Positions 33,402 to 41,914 of a DNA stretch of 64,000 bases are shown here, piece after piece. The stretch is from Stenotrophomonas aracearum (lineage in GTDB: Bacteria; Pseudomonadota; Gammaproteobacteria; Xanthomonadales; Xanthomonadaceae): the NCBI RefSeq assembly GCF_031834615.1, contig NZ_CP115543.1, positions 2,987,001 through 3,051,000 on the forward strand, in the 5' to 3' direction. The notes under the pieces were generated by a model. The model searched no databases. It had not been told where the DNA came from and worked only from the letters and a program-made list of their open reading frames with translations. Positions within the stretch are counted from its first letter, which is position 1. Each line of letters opens with the position of its first letter. The translations under genes were made by a program, and so were the position numbers.

Positions 33402-33702
33402 CGGCCCGGCCCCGTCGGGGCGGGGCTCTTTTTCTGGATTGTTGCCACTGCACCCACGTCTGACCTGTCCTGGCTTGCCGGTACCGCGCACCGTTGCCAC
33501 GGCATCGGCCCGGAACCCGTCAACTTTAGGGTTGTCCCACGGCGGTCACCGCCCGCTGACAACGTCGTCGGGCGGAATGCACTAGAATGGCGCCGCGCGA
33601 CCCGTCCTGCCGAACCGACGACGTCGCTTTTTTTGTTTTGCACCCCACCTTTTGCTGGTTCGTTCGCCGCTGTTGGCCGACGTTCGCACCATCGGAGTCG
33701 CC
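33402..33702. other. Intergenic region between divergent HDOD and Leu-dehydrogenase genes
   Basis: About 300 bases with no credible gene. It holds a GC-rich hairpin followed by CTCTTTTT (about 33408-33432, pointing right), a -10-like TAGAAT at 33583-33588 without a well-spaced -35, and a small CGAC/GTCG hairpin followed by a long T-run (about 33617-33640) in the leader of the dehydrogenase gene. Confidence 0.5.
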
Positions 33703-34800
33703 ATGTTATTTGAAACCCTCGAAACGTCCGGTCACGAACAGGTGGTGTTCTGCCACAGCGGCGATGCCGGCCTGAGGGCGATCATCGCCATCCACAACAC
33801 CACCCTGGGCCCGGCCCTGGGCGGGGTGCGCATGCGGCCGTATGCCAGCACCGACGAGGCGTTGGCCGATGCACTGCGGCTCAGCCGCACCATGACCTAC
33901 AAGAACGCGCTGGCCGGCTTGAACGTGGGCGGCGGCAAGGCGGTGATCATCGGCGATCCGCGCAGGGACAAGACCGAAGTGCTGTTCCGCGCGTTCGGAC
34001 GCTACGTGGATTCGCTGGGCGGGCGTTACATCACCGCCGAGGACGTCGGTACCGACGTCAACGACATGGAAAACATCTACCTGGAAAGCGAGTTCGTTAC
34101 CGGCGTGCACCAGGTGCATGGCGGCTCGGGCGACCCGGCACCGTTCACCGCCTATGGCGCGCTGCAGGCGCTGATGGCGGCCATGCAGCACAAGCTGGGC
34201 CATGAAGAAGTCGGCAAGGTCAGCATCGCGGTGCAGGGCCTGGGCCACATTGGCATGGAACTGGTGAAGCTGCTGCGCGACCGTGGCGCCAAGCTCTTCG
34301 TCACCGACCTGGACAGCAGCCTGGTCGAGCGCGCGGTCACCGAATACGGTGCCGAAGCGGTGAAGCCGGACGACATCTACGACGTGAATGCCGACGTGTT
34401 CGCGCCGTGCGCACTGGAAGGCGCGATCAACCCTCAGACCCTGCCGCGGCTGAAGTGCAAGATTGTCTGCGGTACCGCCAATAACCAGCTGTCCAGCCTA
34501 GAGGTTGGCGACGAGCTGCACGCGCGCGGCATCCTGTATGCGCCCGATTACGCGGTCAACGCTGGTGGCGTGATGAATGTCTCGCTGGAGATCGACGGCT
34601 ACAACCGCGAACGCGCGATGCGCCTGATCCGCAGCATCTACCACAACCTGGGCCGGATCTTCGCGCTGTCGCAGCAGGAAGGCATCGCACCGCAGCGTGC
34701 GGCCGACCGCATTGCGGAAACGCGCATCCAGTCGATCGGCAAGTTGAAGATGCCGCTGGGCCGTGCCGTACCGCGCCTGGGCAAATTGCGCGGCGGCTGA
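33703..34800 (+). CDS. Leucine/branched-chain amino-acid dehydrogenase (Glu/Leu/Phe/Val family)
   Basis: 365 residues from ATG with GGAG six bases upstream. Family blocks are GPALGGVRMRPYAS, the catalytic-lysine stretch RTMTYKNALAGLNVGGGKAVI, GGRYITAEDVGTDVNDM and the NAD-binding VAVQ-type VQGLGHIGMELVKLL. The length and LxxxxxG pattern fit leucine dehydrogenase rather than the longer glutamate dehydrogenase. It deaminates Leu/Val/Ile to 2-keto acids with NAD, feeding branched-chain degradation. Monocistronic, followed by a GTAG repeat and a terminator. Confidence 0.9.
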   Translation: MLFETLETSGHEQVVFCHSGDAGLRAIIAIHNTTLGPALGGVRMRPYASTDEALADALRLSRTMTYKNALAGLNVGGGKAVIIGDPRRDKTEVLFRAFGRYVDSLGGRYITAEDVGTDVNDMENIYLESEFVTGVHQVHGGSGDPAPFTAYGALQALMAAMQHKLGHEEVGKVSIAVQGLGHIGMELVKLLRDRGAKLFVTDLDSSLVERAVTEYGAEAVKPDDIYDVNADVFAPCALEGAINPQTLPRLKCKIVCGTANNQLSSLEVGDELHARGILYAPDYAVNAGGVMNVSLEIDGYNRERAMRLIRSIYHNLGRIFALSQQEGIAPQRAADRIAETRIQSIGKLKMPLGRAVPRLGKLRGG

Positions 34801-34801
34801 G

Positions 34802-34828
34802 GTAGAGCCGGCCGCCGGCCGGCTCCAC
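34802..34828 (+). repeat. SMAG-like GTAG palindrome
   Basis: GTAG head followed by AGCCGGCC-GCC-GGCCGGCT and ending CCAC. It begins one base after the leucine-dehydrogenase stop codon. Confidence 0.75.
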
Positions 34829-34842
34829 GCACTGCCAACACA

Positions 34843-34870
34843 AAGACGCCGGGGCATGCCCCGGCGTCTT
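34843..34870. terminator. Bidirectional intrinsic terminator
   Basis: A perfect 12-bp stem (AAGACGCCGGGG and its complement, CATG loop) stands between two convergent genes, with T-rich sequence on both sides. It can end both the dehydrogenase and the autotransporter transcripts. Confidence 0.8.
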
Positions 34871-34877
34871 CATTTCA

Positions 34878-37769
34878 TCAGAACGCTGCCGAATAACGCA
34901 GCGCCACCTGGCTCAGATCGCCGCGCGGACCGAAGCGCTGGTCGTAACCGAACGACAGCTGCGAGGTGCGGGTCAGCCACGACTGCACCGACACCCCAAA
35001 CAGGCCGCCGGAACGCGCCGGCTGCAGGCCGGCCACCGGCGCCCATGCGTCCACGCCGACGAAGCTGGCGTCGAAGCCCAGGCCTTGGCTCGACAGGGTG
35101 TGCTGCCACTCGGCATAGCCGCGCAGCGACCAGCCCCCCAGCAGCGTCTCGGCACGCAGGCCGGCCAGCGCCTGGCTGCGGCTGGAGGTGCGGCTGTCGG
35201 CACGCAGACCGAAACCGAAGCCCCCGTCTTCGCTGAAGCCGTTGCTGCCCACGCGCGCATAGTCGGCGCCGACGTACGAGGTCAGCGACATCGTCCTGTC
35301 GCCGAAGCGGTAGCCCGATTCCGCACTGGCCGTACTGAAGTCACCGCTGTAGCGGGTATTCACCCCGTACTGGGCGGCACCCAGCAGCAGCTGGCGGTCG
35401 ATCTCGCGGGTGAACTGGCCGGCACCGAGCTGGCCCAGCGTGTACGCATTGCCGTTACTCCAGCCGGCATACATCTGCGCCTGCGACTGGCGGTCGCGAC
35501 CGCTGTCGCCGCCCCACTCGCGGCTGCTGTTGCTGCGGGTTTCGCCGAACGCGAAGCCGAGCACGCCGTTGCTGCCCAGCGCCATGTCCTGGCCCATCAT
35601 CCAGCCCTGGGTCTGGAACCCGCTGCCGGCAAAGCTGCCCTGCCCGGCTTCACCCAGCGAGCTCTGCCAGGCGCCACGCAGGCGCGGCGAGGCAGAGACC
35701 GTGTCGAAGCGCGACGACAGCGCGCGACGGTTCATGTCCAGGTTGTCAAAGGTCATGCCGGTGGCCAGGCTGTGCGCCTTGCCCGACAGGCTCTCCAGGC
35801 TCGCCTGCAGCGCAGGCGCCCCCTCAACACGCTGCAGCTGGCCTGCCGCATCGGCAAAGCCGTCGTCGGCTCCAGCACCCTGGTCCAGCTGCACAAAGGC
35901 CTGCTCCACGCGCCCGGCAGACGCAGCGGAAATAATGCCGAGGCCGGCCGTGGCGGCGGTGGCGGAGACATTGGCACGGCGGATGTTGAGCGACGCGCTG
36001 GTCGCGTCGTATACGAACGAAGCGTCCAGCAACGTCACCGATCCGCCCCGGCGAGTCGCTCCGAATTGGCCGGTAAGTCCTCCCGCCGCCTGGATGATCG
36101 GTTGCACCTGGTTGTCCATCGGCACATAGCCGGACACGGCCTGTTCCACTACCAGGGTGCCGCCCTGCAGCGTGGCCGTCCCCCTCACCTGCAACGGCGA
36201 CGCGCCCAGTGCCGTGATGAACTCGGCGGTGGAACTCTGCACGTAGTTGCCCTGGATCACCGCCGTTGTATTGGCCGTCACCAGGGCCACGCGTGAATCA
36301 TTGTTCACGTTACCGCTGATCCGCGTAGTCCCGGCACCGAACTGCAACGTGGACGGCGTAGGCGGATTGATCATGTACCCCCTGCCCACGTCCACGGACG
36401 TGGCCAAGGTCGCCCCGTCGCGCAGGGCCAAAGTGCCGCGCACGATTTCCACTTTGCCTGTGAACGTGTTCTTGCCCGCCAGGACGAGGGTGCCGTCGCC
36501 GTCCTTGTAGATGCCGCCGGTACCGCTGATGTCGTTGCTCCAGACACTGAGCTCGATGTTTGCAGGCACATCAGGGGAAAGTCCGAACCAGGTGCTGGCA
36601 GGGCCGTTGAGCGCCTTGGCGACGTTCAGCAAACCGTGTCCGAAGACAGCGTCCACGCCCGGGGAGCCCAGGTCGGTCGCGGTATCAAGAATGGTCCGCT
36701 GGACTTCGATGTTGTTGAAGTAAGGGTACTTCTGCCAGACCAGCGCGGCCGCACCCGAGACCAGCGGCGCCGCGTAGGACGTGCCCCCGCCCCAGTATTG
36801 TTTTGCACCGGCCGCCGAGGTGGCGGTGGGATCGACGTAGACCGCTTCGCCGGGCGCTGCAAGGCAGTAATCAGCGGCCACGCCACAGGCGTTGGCGTAG
36901 GACGCCAGCTCCGTGGGCTTACTCGAATTCACCGCAGTGACGGCAAGCCACATTTCTGCCAGCTCCCGGGCCGTGGTGCTACCGGCAGGCTCAGGCTGGC
37001 TTGGCAGCGCGGCCATGTTGGATGGATTAGGCTTGCTTTCGTTGCCCGTAGCGAACACCACCAGACCGCCGTGCTGGAACGCGAATGGCGCATATTCGGC
37101 GGCGATGGCCGCTGTGGTGCTCGCGTCGTTCCAGTACAACCCGCCCCACGAGTTGTTCATGATCTTCACGCCGTCCTTGATCAGGTCCTGGTGGACCGTA
37201 GCAAGTCCCAGCGAGCCAGTTACCTGGTTGCCGCTGCCAGTGCCATCGTCGGCGGGTGCCTTGTCCGCGATGATGCGGGCCGACACGATCGACGCACCCG
37301 GGGCGACACCGCCGGGCCAGTTGCCCACCGCGGTTCCCGCAGCGAGTGAAGCGACGGTCGTCCCGTGCCCTACGACGTCGTCCACCGCAAGGTTGTTTTT
37401 TGCGGGGTCTACGTAATTGCGACTGGAAACGACCCTGCCATTCAAGCTGGGATGGGCCCGATTCACCCCTGAATCGACGACCCCGATGCGGATGCCCGAG
37501 CCGGTGAGCCCTTGGCGATCCTTGGCGTTGATGATGGCAAGGTGCGCGTCTATTGCCGGCTGGGTGACACTGCCGTCCGGCGGGGGCGTGACCGGCGGAG
37601 TCACGGGCGGCGTGACCGGCGGGGTCACCACCGGCGGCGTCACCGGCGGCACCACGGGCGCCGGTGGCAGATCGCCCCGGGTATTTCCACCGCCACCGCC
37701 GCCACACGCGCTCAAAGCCACCGCCAGCGCGACGGCCAGCATGTTCCTGTTGAATACTGCCTGCTTCAT
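34878..37769 (-). CDS. Lipoprotein autotransporter subtilisin-like serine protease (SphB1/NalP type)
   Basis: 963 residues from ATG with GGAG just upstream. Signal peptide with lipobox LSAC puts a lipidated Cys at 22, followed by a Gly run and a Pro/Val/Thr repeat (PPVTPPV units, about 36-64). The S8 catalytic triad is intact: D99 (GVVDSGVN), H135 (GHGTTVAS) and S331 (GGTSYAAPL). An Ala/Gly beta-helix-like passenger with an autotransporter repeat (GTLVLAGKNTFTGKVEIVRG) follows, and the last ~260 residues form the beta-barrel ending in aromatic F. Lipidated subtilase autotransporters of Bordetella and Neisseria process other surface proteins; a similar role is inferred. Confidence 0.92.
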   Translation of the reverse strand: MKQAVFNRNMLAVALAVALSACGGGGGGNTRGDLPPAPVVPPVTPPVVTPPVTPPVTPPVTPPPDGSVTQPAIDAHLAIINAKDRQGLTGSGIRIGVVDSGVNRAHPSLNGRVVSSRNYVDPAKNNLAVDDVVGHGTTVASLAAGTAVGNWPGGVAPGASIVSARIIADKAPADDGTGSGNQVTGSLGLATVHQDLIKDGVKIMNNSWGGLYWNDASTTAAIAAEYAPFAFQHGGLVVFATGNESKPNPSNMAALPSQPEPAGSTTARELAEMWLAVTAVNSSKPTELASYANACGVAADYCLAAPGEAVYVDPTATSAAGAKQYWGGGTSYAAPLVSGAAALVWQKYPYFNNIEVQRTILDTATDLGSPGVDAVFGHGLLNVAKALNGPASTWFGLSPDVPANIELSVWSNDISGTGGIYKDGDGTLVLAGKNTFTGKVEIVRGTLALRDGATLATSVDVGRGYMINPPTPSTLQFGAGTTRISGNVNNDSRVALVTANTTAVIQGNYVQSSTAEFITALGASPLQVRGTATLQGGTLVVEQAVSGYVPMDNQVQPIIQAAGGLTGQFGATRRGGSVTLLDASFVYDATSASLNIRRANVSATAATAGLGIISAASAGRVEQAFVQLDQGAGADDGFADAAGQLQRVEGAPALQASLESLSGKAHSLATGMTFDNLDMNRRALSSRFDTVSASPRLRGAWQSSLGEAGQGSFAGSGFQTQGWMMGQDMALGSNGVLGFAFGETRSNSSREWGGDSGRDRQSQAQMYAGWSNGNAYTLGQLGAGQFTREIDRQLLLGAAQYGVNTRYSGDFSTASAESGYRFGDRTMSLTSYVGADYARVGSNGFSEDGGFGFGLRADSRTSSRSQALAGLRAETLLGGWSLRGYAEWQHTLSSQGLGFDASFVGVDAWAPVAGLQPARSGGLFGVSVQSWLTRTSQLSFGYDQRFGPRGDLSQVALRYSAAF

Positions 37770-37948
37770 CCCTGCTCCCCCGAAACGTAATGGAACCACG
37801 TGCGGCGTCCTGCCTTGCCGGCCGACACCGGTGATAACGCTCGACCCCCTATACTGGGTCCCCCCACGCAGTCTGACGGGAAACCGCGCCGTAATCCATG
37901 GCATGGGTTCCTATTTCGTAAATCGCTCACGCAACAAACGAGATTGCC

Positions 37949-39124
37949 ATGTCCAATATTGTCATCGCCGCGGCCAAGCGGACCGCCATCGGCTCCTTCC
38001 TCGGCCAGTTCAACGGCGTGCCCACCCCGACCCTGGGCGCCACCGCCATCGCGGCCGCCCTGGCCCAGTCCGGCGTGCCGGCAGCGGACGTTTCCGAAGT
38101 GATCATGGGCTGCGTGCTGCCGGCCAACCTCGGCCAGGCCCCGGCCCGCCAGGCCGCGGTCGCCGCCGGCATCCCCTATTCCACCGGCGCCACCACCCTC
38201 AACAAGGTGTGCGGCTCCGGCATGAAGGCGATCATGCTGGGCCATGACCTGATCAAGGCCGGCACCGCCAGCATCGTGGTCGCCGGCGGCATGGAGTCGA
38301 TGTCCAATGCGCCGCACCTGCTGCCGAACTCCCGTACCGGCAACCGCTTCGGCAACTTCCAGGCGGTCGACCACATGGCCCACGACGGCCTGGTCAACGC
38401 CTACGACGGCAAGGCCATGGGCGAATTCGCCGAGTGCGCGGTGGACAAGTACCAGGTGACCCGCGAGGAGCAGGACGCCTACGCCATCGAATCGGTGCGC
38501 CGTGCCCAGGCCGCGCAGGCGGCCGGTGCGTTCGACGACGAGATCGTCGCGGTGAAGGTCGCCGGTCGCAAGGGCGAGGTCGAGTACGCCCAGGATGAGC
38601 AGCCGGGCCGCTCGGACATCGCCAAGATCCCGACCCTGCGCCCGGCCTTCAAGAAGGACGGCACGGTCACCGCCGCCAGCTCCTCGAGCATCTCCGACGG
38701 CGCCGCCGCCGTGGTCCTGCTGGCTGAAGACGACGCGACCGCGCGTGGTCTGCAGCCGCTGGCCCGGATCGTCGCCCATGCCACCCACTCGCAGGAACCG
38801 GAATGGTTCACCACGGCACCGATCGGCGCGATCCACAAAGTGCTGGAAAAAGCCGGCTGGAGCCTGGACCAGGTCGACCTGTTCGAGATCAACGAAGCGT
38901 TCGCGGTTGTCGCCATGGCCCCGATCCGCGAACTGGGCATCCCGCATGAAAAGGTCAACGTGCATGGCGGTGCCTGCGCATTGGGCCACCCGATCGGTGC
39001 TTCGGGTGCGCGGCTGGTGGTCACCCTGGTCAACGCCTTGCGCAAGCGTGATGCAAAGCGCGGAATTGCTACACTGTGCATCGGCGGCGGTGAGGCAACG
39101 GCCATCGCCATCGAATTGATTTGA
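37949..39124 (+). CDS. Acetyl-CoA C-acetyltransferase (thiolase)
   Basis: 391 residues. Acyl-accepting Cys88 is in NKVCGSGMKA, the catalytic His is in GGACALGHPIGASGAR, and the second Cys is in TLCIGGGEA. Length and sequence fit biosynthetic/AtoB-type thiolases that interconvert two acetyl-CoA and acetoacetyl-CoA. It is monocistronic with a TATACT -10-like box at 37850-37855. No polyhydroxyalkanoate genes are nearby, so the pathway (ketone-body, butyrate or amino-acid breakdown) is undecided. Confidence 0.93.
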   Translation: MSNIVIAAAKRTAIGSFLGQFNGVPTPTLGATAIAAALAQSGVPAADVSEVIMGCVLPANLGQAPARQAAVAAGIPYSTGATTLNKVCGSGMKAIMLGHDLIKAGTASIVVAGGMESMSNAPHLLPNSRTGNRFGNFQAVDHMAHDGLVNAYDGKAMGEFAECAVDKYQVTREEQDAYAIESVRRAQAAQAAGAFDDEIVAVKVAGRKGEVEYAQDEQPGRSDIAKIPTLRPAFKKDGTVTAASSSSISDGAAAVVLLAEDDATARGLQPLARIVAHATHSQEPEWFTTAPIGAIHKVLEKAGWSLDQVDLFEINEAFAVVAMAPIRELGIPHEKVNVHGGACALGHPIGASGARLVVTLVNALRKRDAKRGIATLCIGGGEATAIAIELI

Positions 39125-39166
39125 TTGGAATTAACACCCGTTTCGCAAAAATGAATGCGGGATCGC

Positions 39167-39196
39167 TTGACAGCCCAACGTGGCTTGTCATCATGT
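39167..39196 (+). promoter_or_regulatory. Candidate sigma-70 promoter of the first Ala-rich lipoprotein
   Basis: Consensus TTGACA at 39167-39172, 18 bases, TCATGT at 39191-39196. The region also contains a near-palindrome, TGACA-GCC...GGC-TTGTCA, overlapping the promoter. Confidence 0.4.
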
Positions 39197-39248
39197 TGCC
39201 GGGCGCGCAATAGCGCGTTGCCTAATCTAACGACGAGGATTCACACTA

Positions 39249-39590
39249 ATGAGCATCAACAAGCTGCTGATCGCAATGGCCCTGGGCCTGGCTCTGACCG
39301 CCTGCTCGAAGCAGGAACAGGCTGCTGACGCCGCCGCTTCGGCCAACGAAGCCGCTGCCGACGCCCAGGTCGCTGCCGACCAGGCCGCTGCTGCTGGGGC
39401 CCAGACCGCCGACGCTGCCCAGGCTGCTGCCGACACCGCCACCACCGCTGCTGACGCTTCGGCTGATGCCGCTGCCCAGGCTGCTGGCGCTGCCACCGAC
39501 GCGACCGCCGACGCTGCTGCCGACGCTGCCAAGGCCGGTGAAGCCACCGCCGAGCAGGCCAAGGACGCTGCTGAAGAAGCCAAGAAGTAA
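39249..39590 (+). CDS. Alanine-rich helical lipoprotein, copy 1
   Basis: 113 residues. Signal with lipobox LTAC (Cys19 after MSINKLLIAMALGLALTA), then an almost pure Ala/Asp/Glu/Thr tail with a regular heptad-like pattern (AADAAASANEAAADAQVAAD) predicted to form one long amphipathic helix. It resembles Lpp-type or alanine-zipper lipoproteins only in composition. A strong terminator follows. A second, related gene lies 138 bases downstream. Confidence 0.8.
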   Translation: MSINKLLIAMALGLALTACSKQEQAADAAASANEAAADAQVAADQAAAAGAQTADAAQAAADTATTAADASADAAAQAAGAATDATADAAADAAKAGEATAEQAKDAAEEAKK

Positions 39591-39618
39591 TAACTTCTTT
39601 CTTCAAGCAAGTCTGAAG

Positions 39619-39645
39619 AAGCCGCTGGTTCGCCAGCGGCTTTTT
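39619..39645 (+). terminator. Intrinsic terminator of Ala-rich lipoprotein 1
   Basis: A ten-base perfect stem (AAGCCGCTGG, TTCG tetraloop) followed directly by TTTTC-T-TT. Confidence 0.9.
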
Positions 39646-39727
39646 CTTTGGGTGCCTTCCGGCACGCACCGCGCCTTCACGGGCCGGTGAATAGGATCGG
39701 CCTCCCTTACACGTGACGGAGAGCGCC

Positions 39728-40132
39728 ATGAAGATTCGTTCGATCACCACCCCGCTGATGGCCGCTTCGCTGCTGCTGGCGCTGGTCGCCTGCAAGGGCC
39801 CGGAAGCCGAGCAGGCGCGCGCCGATGCCGCGCAGGCTGCAGACAGCACCGGCGAGGCTGCGCGCGCTGCCGTGGACCAGGCGGCCGCCTCCACCCGCAA
39901 TGCCGCCGACGAAGCCGCTGCTGCGTCCGAACGCGCTGCCGCCGATGTGCAGCCGGCGCTGGACCGTGCGGCGGATGCGACCGCTGCGGCGGCGGCCGAT
40001 GCCAAGGTGGCTGCGCGCGACGCCGCCGCGCATGCCAGCGACGCTACCGCCAACGCGGCTGAGAAAGTGGCCGACAAGGCACGTGACGTGGCCGACGACG
40101 CCCGCCAGAACGCGGACGAAGCGAAGCACTGA
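39728..40132 (+). CDS. Alanine-rich helical lipoprotein, copy 2
   Basis: 134 residues from ATG with GGAGAG six bases upstream. Signal with lipobox LVAC (after MKIRSITTPLMAASLLLA), then an Ala/Asp/Arg-rich single-helix tail with repeating AADxA units (AADEAAAASERAAAD). It shares the architecture of the preceding gene and is probably a diverged duplicate. It has its own leader and lies beyond the neighbour's terminator. Confidence 0.78.
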   Translation: MKIRSITTPLMAASLLLALVACKGPEAEQARADAAQAADSTGEAARAAVDQAAASTRNAADEAAAASERAAADVQPALDRAADATAAAAADAKVAARDAAAHASDATANAAEKVADKARDVADDARQNADEAKH

Positions 40133-40140
40133 TGTGTTGC

Positions 40141-40167
40141 GTGGAGCCGGGCAGAGCCCGGCTCTAC
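40141..40167 (-). repeat. SMAG-like GTAG palindrome
   Basis: Minus-oriented GTAG head with AGCCGGGC/GCCCGGCT arms; the far end reads GTGG. It lies between the convergent lipoprotein and aidB genes and may also act as terminator. Confidence 0.75.
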
Positions 40168-40177
40168 GGTCACCGGG

Positions 40178-41809
40178 TCAGGGCAGCGCCCGCGACATCA
40201 CCGCCTGAAGGTCGATGCCTTCGGGCAACGTACCAAACGCCATGCCATGTTCGCCGGCCAGCCGCGAACGTACGAACGCCTCAGCCACCGGACTCTGCGC
40301 ACGCAGCAACACCGCTGCCTGCAGCAACAACGCCAGGCGCTCGGTCACTACCCGCGCCTGGGCCTCTGAAGGTGTCGCCGACAACACCGCGCGCAGCGCC
40401 TGCACGGCCGCGTCGTAGTTCGCATCGATCCCGGACACGCTATCCAGCTCCGCCTCCAGCACCGGCAGCGCCTGCGGTTCGCGCGCCAGCGCGCGCAGCA
40501 CGTCCAGGCACTGGATGTTGCCGCTGCCTTCCCAGATCGAATTCAACGGCGCCTGTCGGTACAGGCGCGGCAGCATCGACTCTTCCACATAACCCGCGCC
40601 ACCGAGGCACTCCTGCGCTTCGTTGACGAACACCGCCGCGCGCTTGCACACCCAGTACTTGCCCACCGCCGTCGCAATCCGCGCAAAGGCGGCTTCGTGT
40701 GCATCGTGCGGCGCCTGGTCGACCGCGCGCGCCACGCGCATCGCAAAGGCGGTCGCAGCTTCGGATTCGATCGCCAGGTCGGCCAGCACGTTGGCCATCA
40801 ACGGCTGTTCGCTCAGCCGTCGACCGAACGCGCTGCGATGGCGGGTGTGGTGCAGCGCCTGGGCCAGCGCCATGCGCATTTCGGCTGCCGCGCCGAGCAT
40901 GCAGTCCAGCCGGGTCATCATCACCATGCCGATGATGGTGGCCACGCCCCTGCCCTCCTCGCCGACGCGGCGCGCCCAGGCGCCGCACAGTTCCACCTCG
41001 CTGGACGCGTTGGACCAGTCACCCAGCTTGTCCTTCAGGCGCATCACGCGGAACGCATTGCGGTTGCCGTTGGCCAGCCGCCGCGGCATCAGGAAACAGG
41101 TCAGCCCGGCCGGCGCCTGTGCCAGCACCAGGAATGCATCGGACATCGGCGCGGAGAAGAACCACTTGTGCCCGACCAGCGCATAGCTGCCGTCTTCGCG
41201 CAGCTCGGCACGGGTGGTGTTGCTGCGCACGTCCGAACCGCCCTGCTTTTCGGTCATGCCCATGCCGAGGGTAATGCCGGCCTTGTCGGCCATCGGCACA
41301 TCGCGTGGGTCGTACACCGGCGCGGCAGCCTTCTCGGCCCAGTCGGCCAGCAGTGGATCCTGGCGCAGCACGGCCACCGCCGCATGGGTCATGGTCAGCG
41401 GGCAGCTGGTACCCGCTTCGGCCTGGTGATGCAGGAAACTGAGCGCTGCACGCGCCACGTGCGCGCCGCTTCGTCCGTCCTGCCACGACAGCCCGGCCAC
41501 GCCGTGGCGTTTGGCCAGGTCCATCAGCTGGTGGTAGGCCGGGTGGAACTCCACCGTATCGATGCGGTGGCCCTGCGCGTCGTGCGTGCGCAGCCGTGGC
41601 CGATCCCGATTGGCGTCGAAGCCGAGCCGGTACAGCGTATCGCCCGCGATGCCACCGTACGCCTGCAGCGCACCAATGAATGCGGCGCCGCCTTCGCGCT
41701 GCACGGCGTCAGCCAGTGCCACATCGTCGGCCCACAGGTTGCGCCCGCCGAACGGCGGTGGCTGGTTGGTGACCTCGTGGGTTTCAAATGCAGGCAGAGC
41801 GGACATCAT
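40178..41809 (-). CDS. aidB: AidB-type acyl-CoA dehydrogenase family protein
   Basis: 543 residues from the first of two adjacent ATGs, with AGGAGG nine bases upstream (E. coli AidB is 541). Acyl-CoA-dehydrogenase fold: CPLTMTHAAVAVLRQ, the FAD-binding MGMTEKQGGSDVRSNTT, GHKWFFSAPMSDAFLVLAQ, ECLGGAGYVEESMLPRLYR and SIWEGSGNIQCLDVLRAL. This AidB-specific architecture belongs to the adaptive response to DNA alkylation; AidB binds DNA and FAD but its in vivo reaction is uncertain. Divergent from the DNA-repair operon, which fits a genome-protection neighbourhood. Confidence 0.9.
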   Translation of the reverse strand: MMSALPAFETHEVTNQPPPFGGRNLWADDVALADAVQREGGAAFIGALQAYGGIAGDTLYRLGFDANRDRPRLRTHDAQGHRIDTVEFHPAYHQLMDLAKRHGVAGLSWQDGRSGAHVARAALSFLHHQAEAGTSCPLTMTHAAVAVLRQDPLLADWAEKAAAPVYDPRDVPMADKAGITLGMGMTEKQGGSDVRSNTTRAELREDGSYALVGHKWFFSAPMSDAFLVLAQAPAGLTCFLMPRRLANGNRNAFRVMRLKDKLGDWSNASSEVELCGAWARRVGEEGRGVATIIGMVMMTRLDCMLGAAAEMRMALAQALHHTRHRSAFGRRLSEQPLMANVLADLAIESEAATAFAMRVARAVDQAPHDAHEAAFARIATAVGKYWVCKRAAVFVNEAQECLGGAGYVEESMLPRLYRQAPLNSIWEGSGNIQCLDVLRALAREPQALPVLEAELDSVSGIDANYDAAVQALRAVLSATPSEAQARVVTERLALLLQAAVLLRAQSPVAEAFVRSRLAGEHGMAFGTLPEGIDLQAVMSRALP

Positions 41810-41914
41810 GGTGCGAGCCTCCTGGCAGAAGCCCTGATTCTGCCGCATCCGCGCGCGGGCCGCCGTTCAGCCGGATTCTCACCTCCTGCACGAGCGCGGC
41901 GGCACAGTGCAGGC

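Noticed and set aside
37575..37670. Tandem DNA repeat as an independent element
   Set aside because: It encodes the in-frame PPVTPPV tether of the autotransporter.
39249..39590. Phasin or antitoxin interpretation of the Ala-rich gene
   Set aside because: A clear lipobox signal shows an exported lipoprotein, and no toxin partner lies nearby.
40141..40167. Ordinary rho-independent terminator
   Set aside because: GTAG head and arms match the repeat family at other sites and there is no T-tract; terminator activity is possible but secondary.
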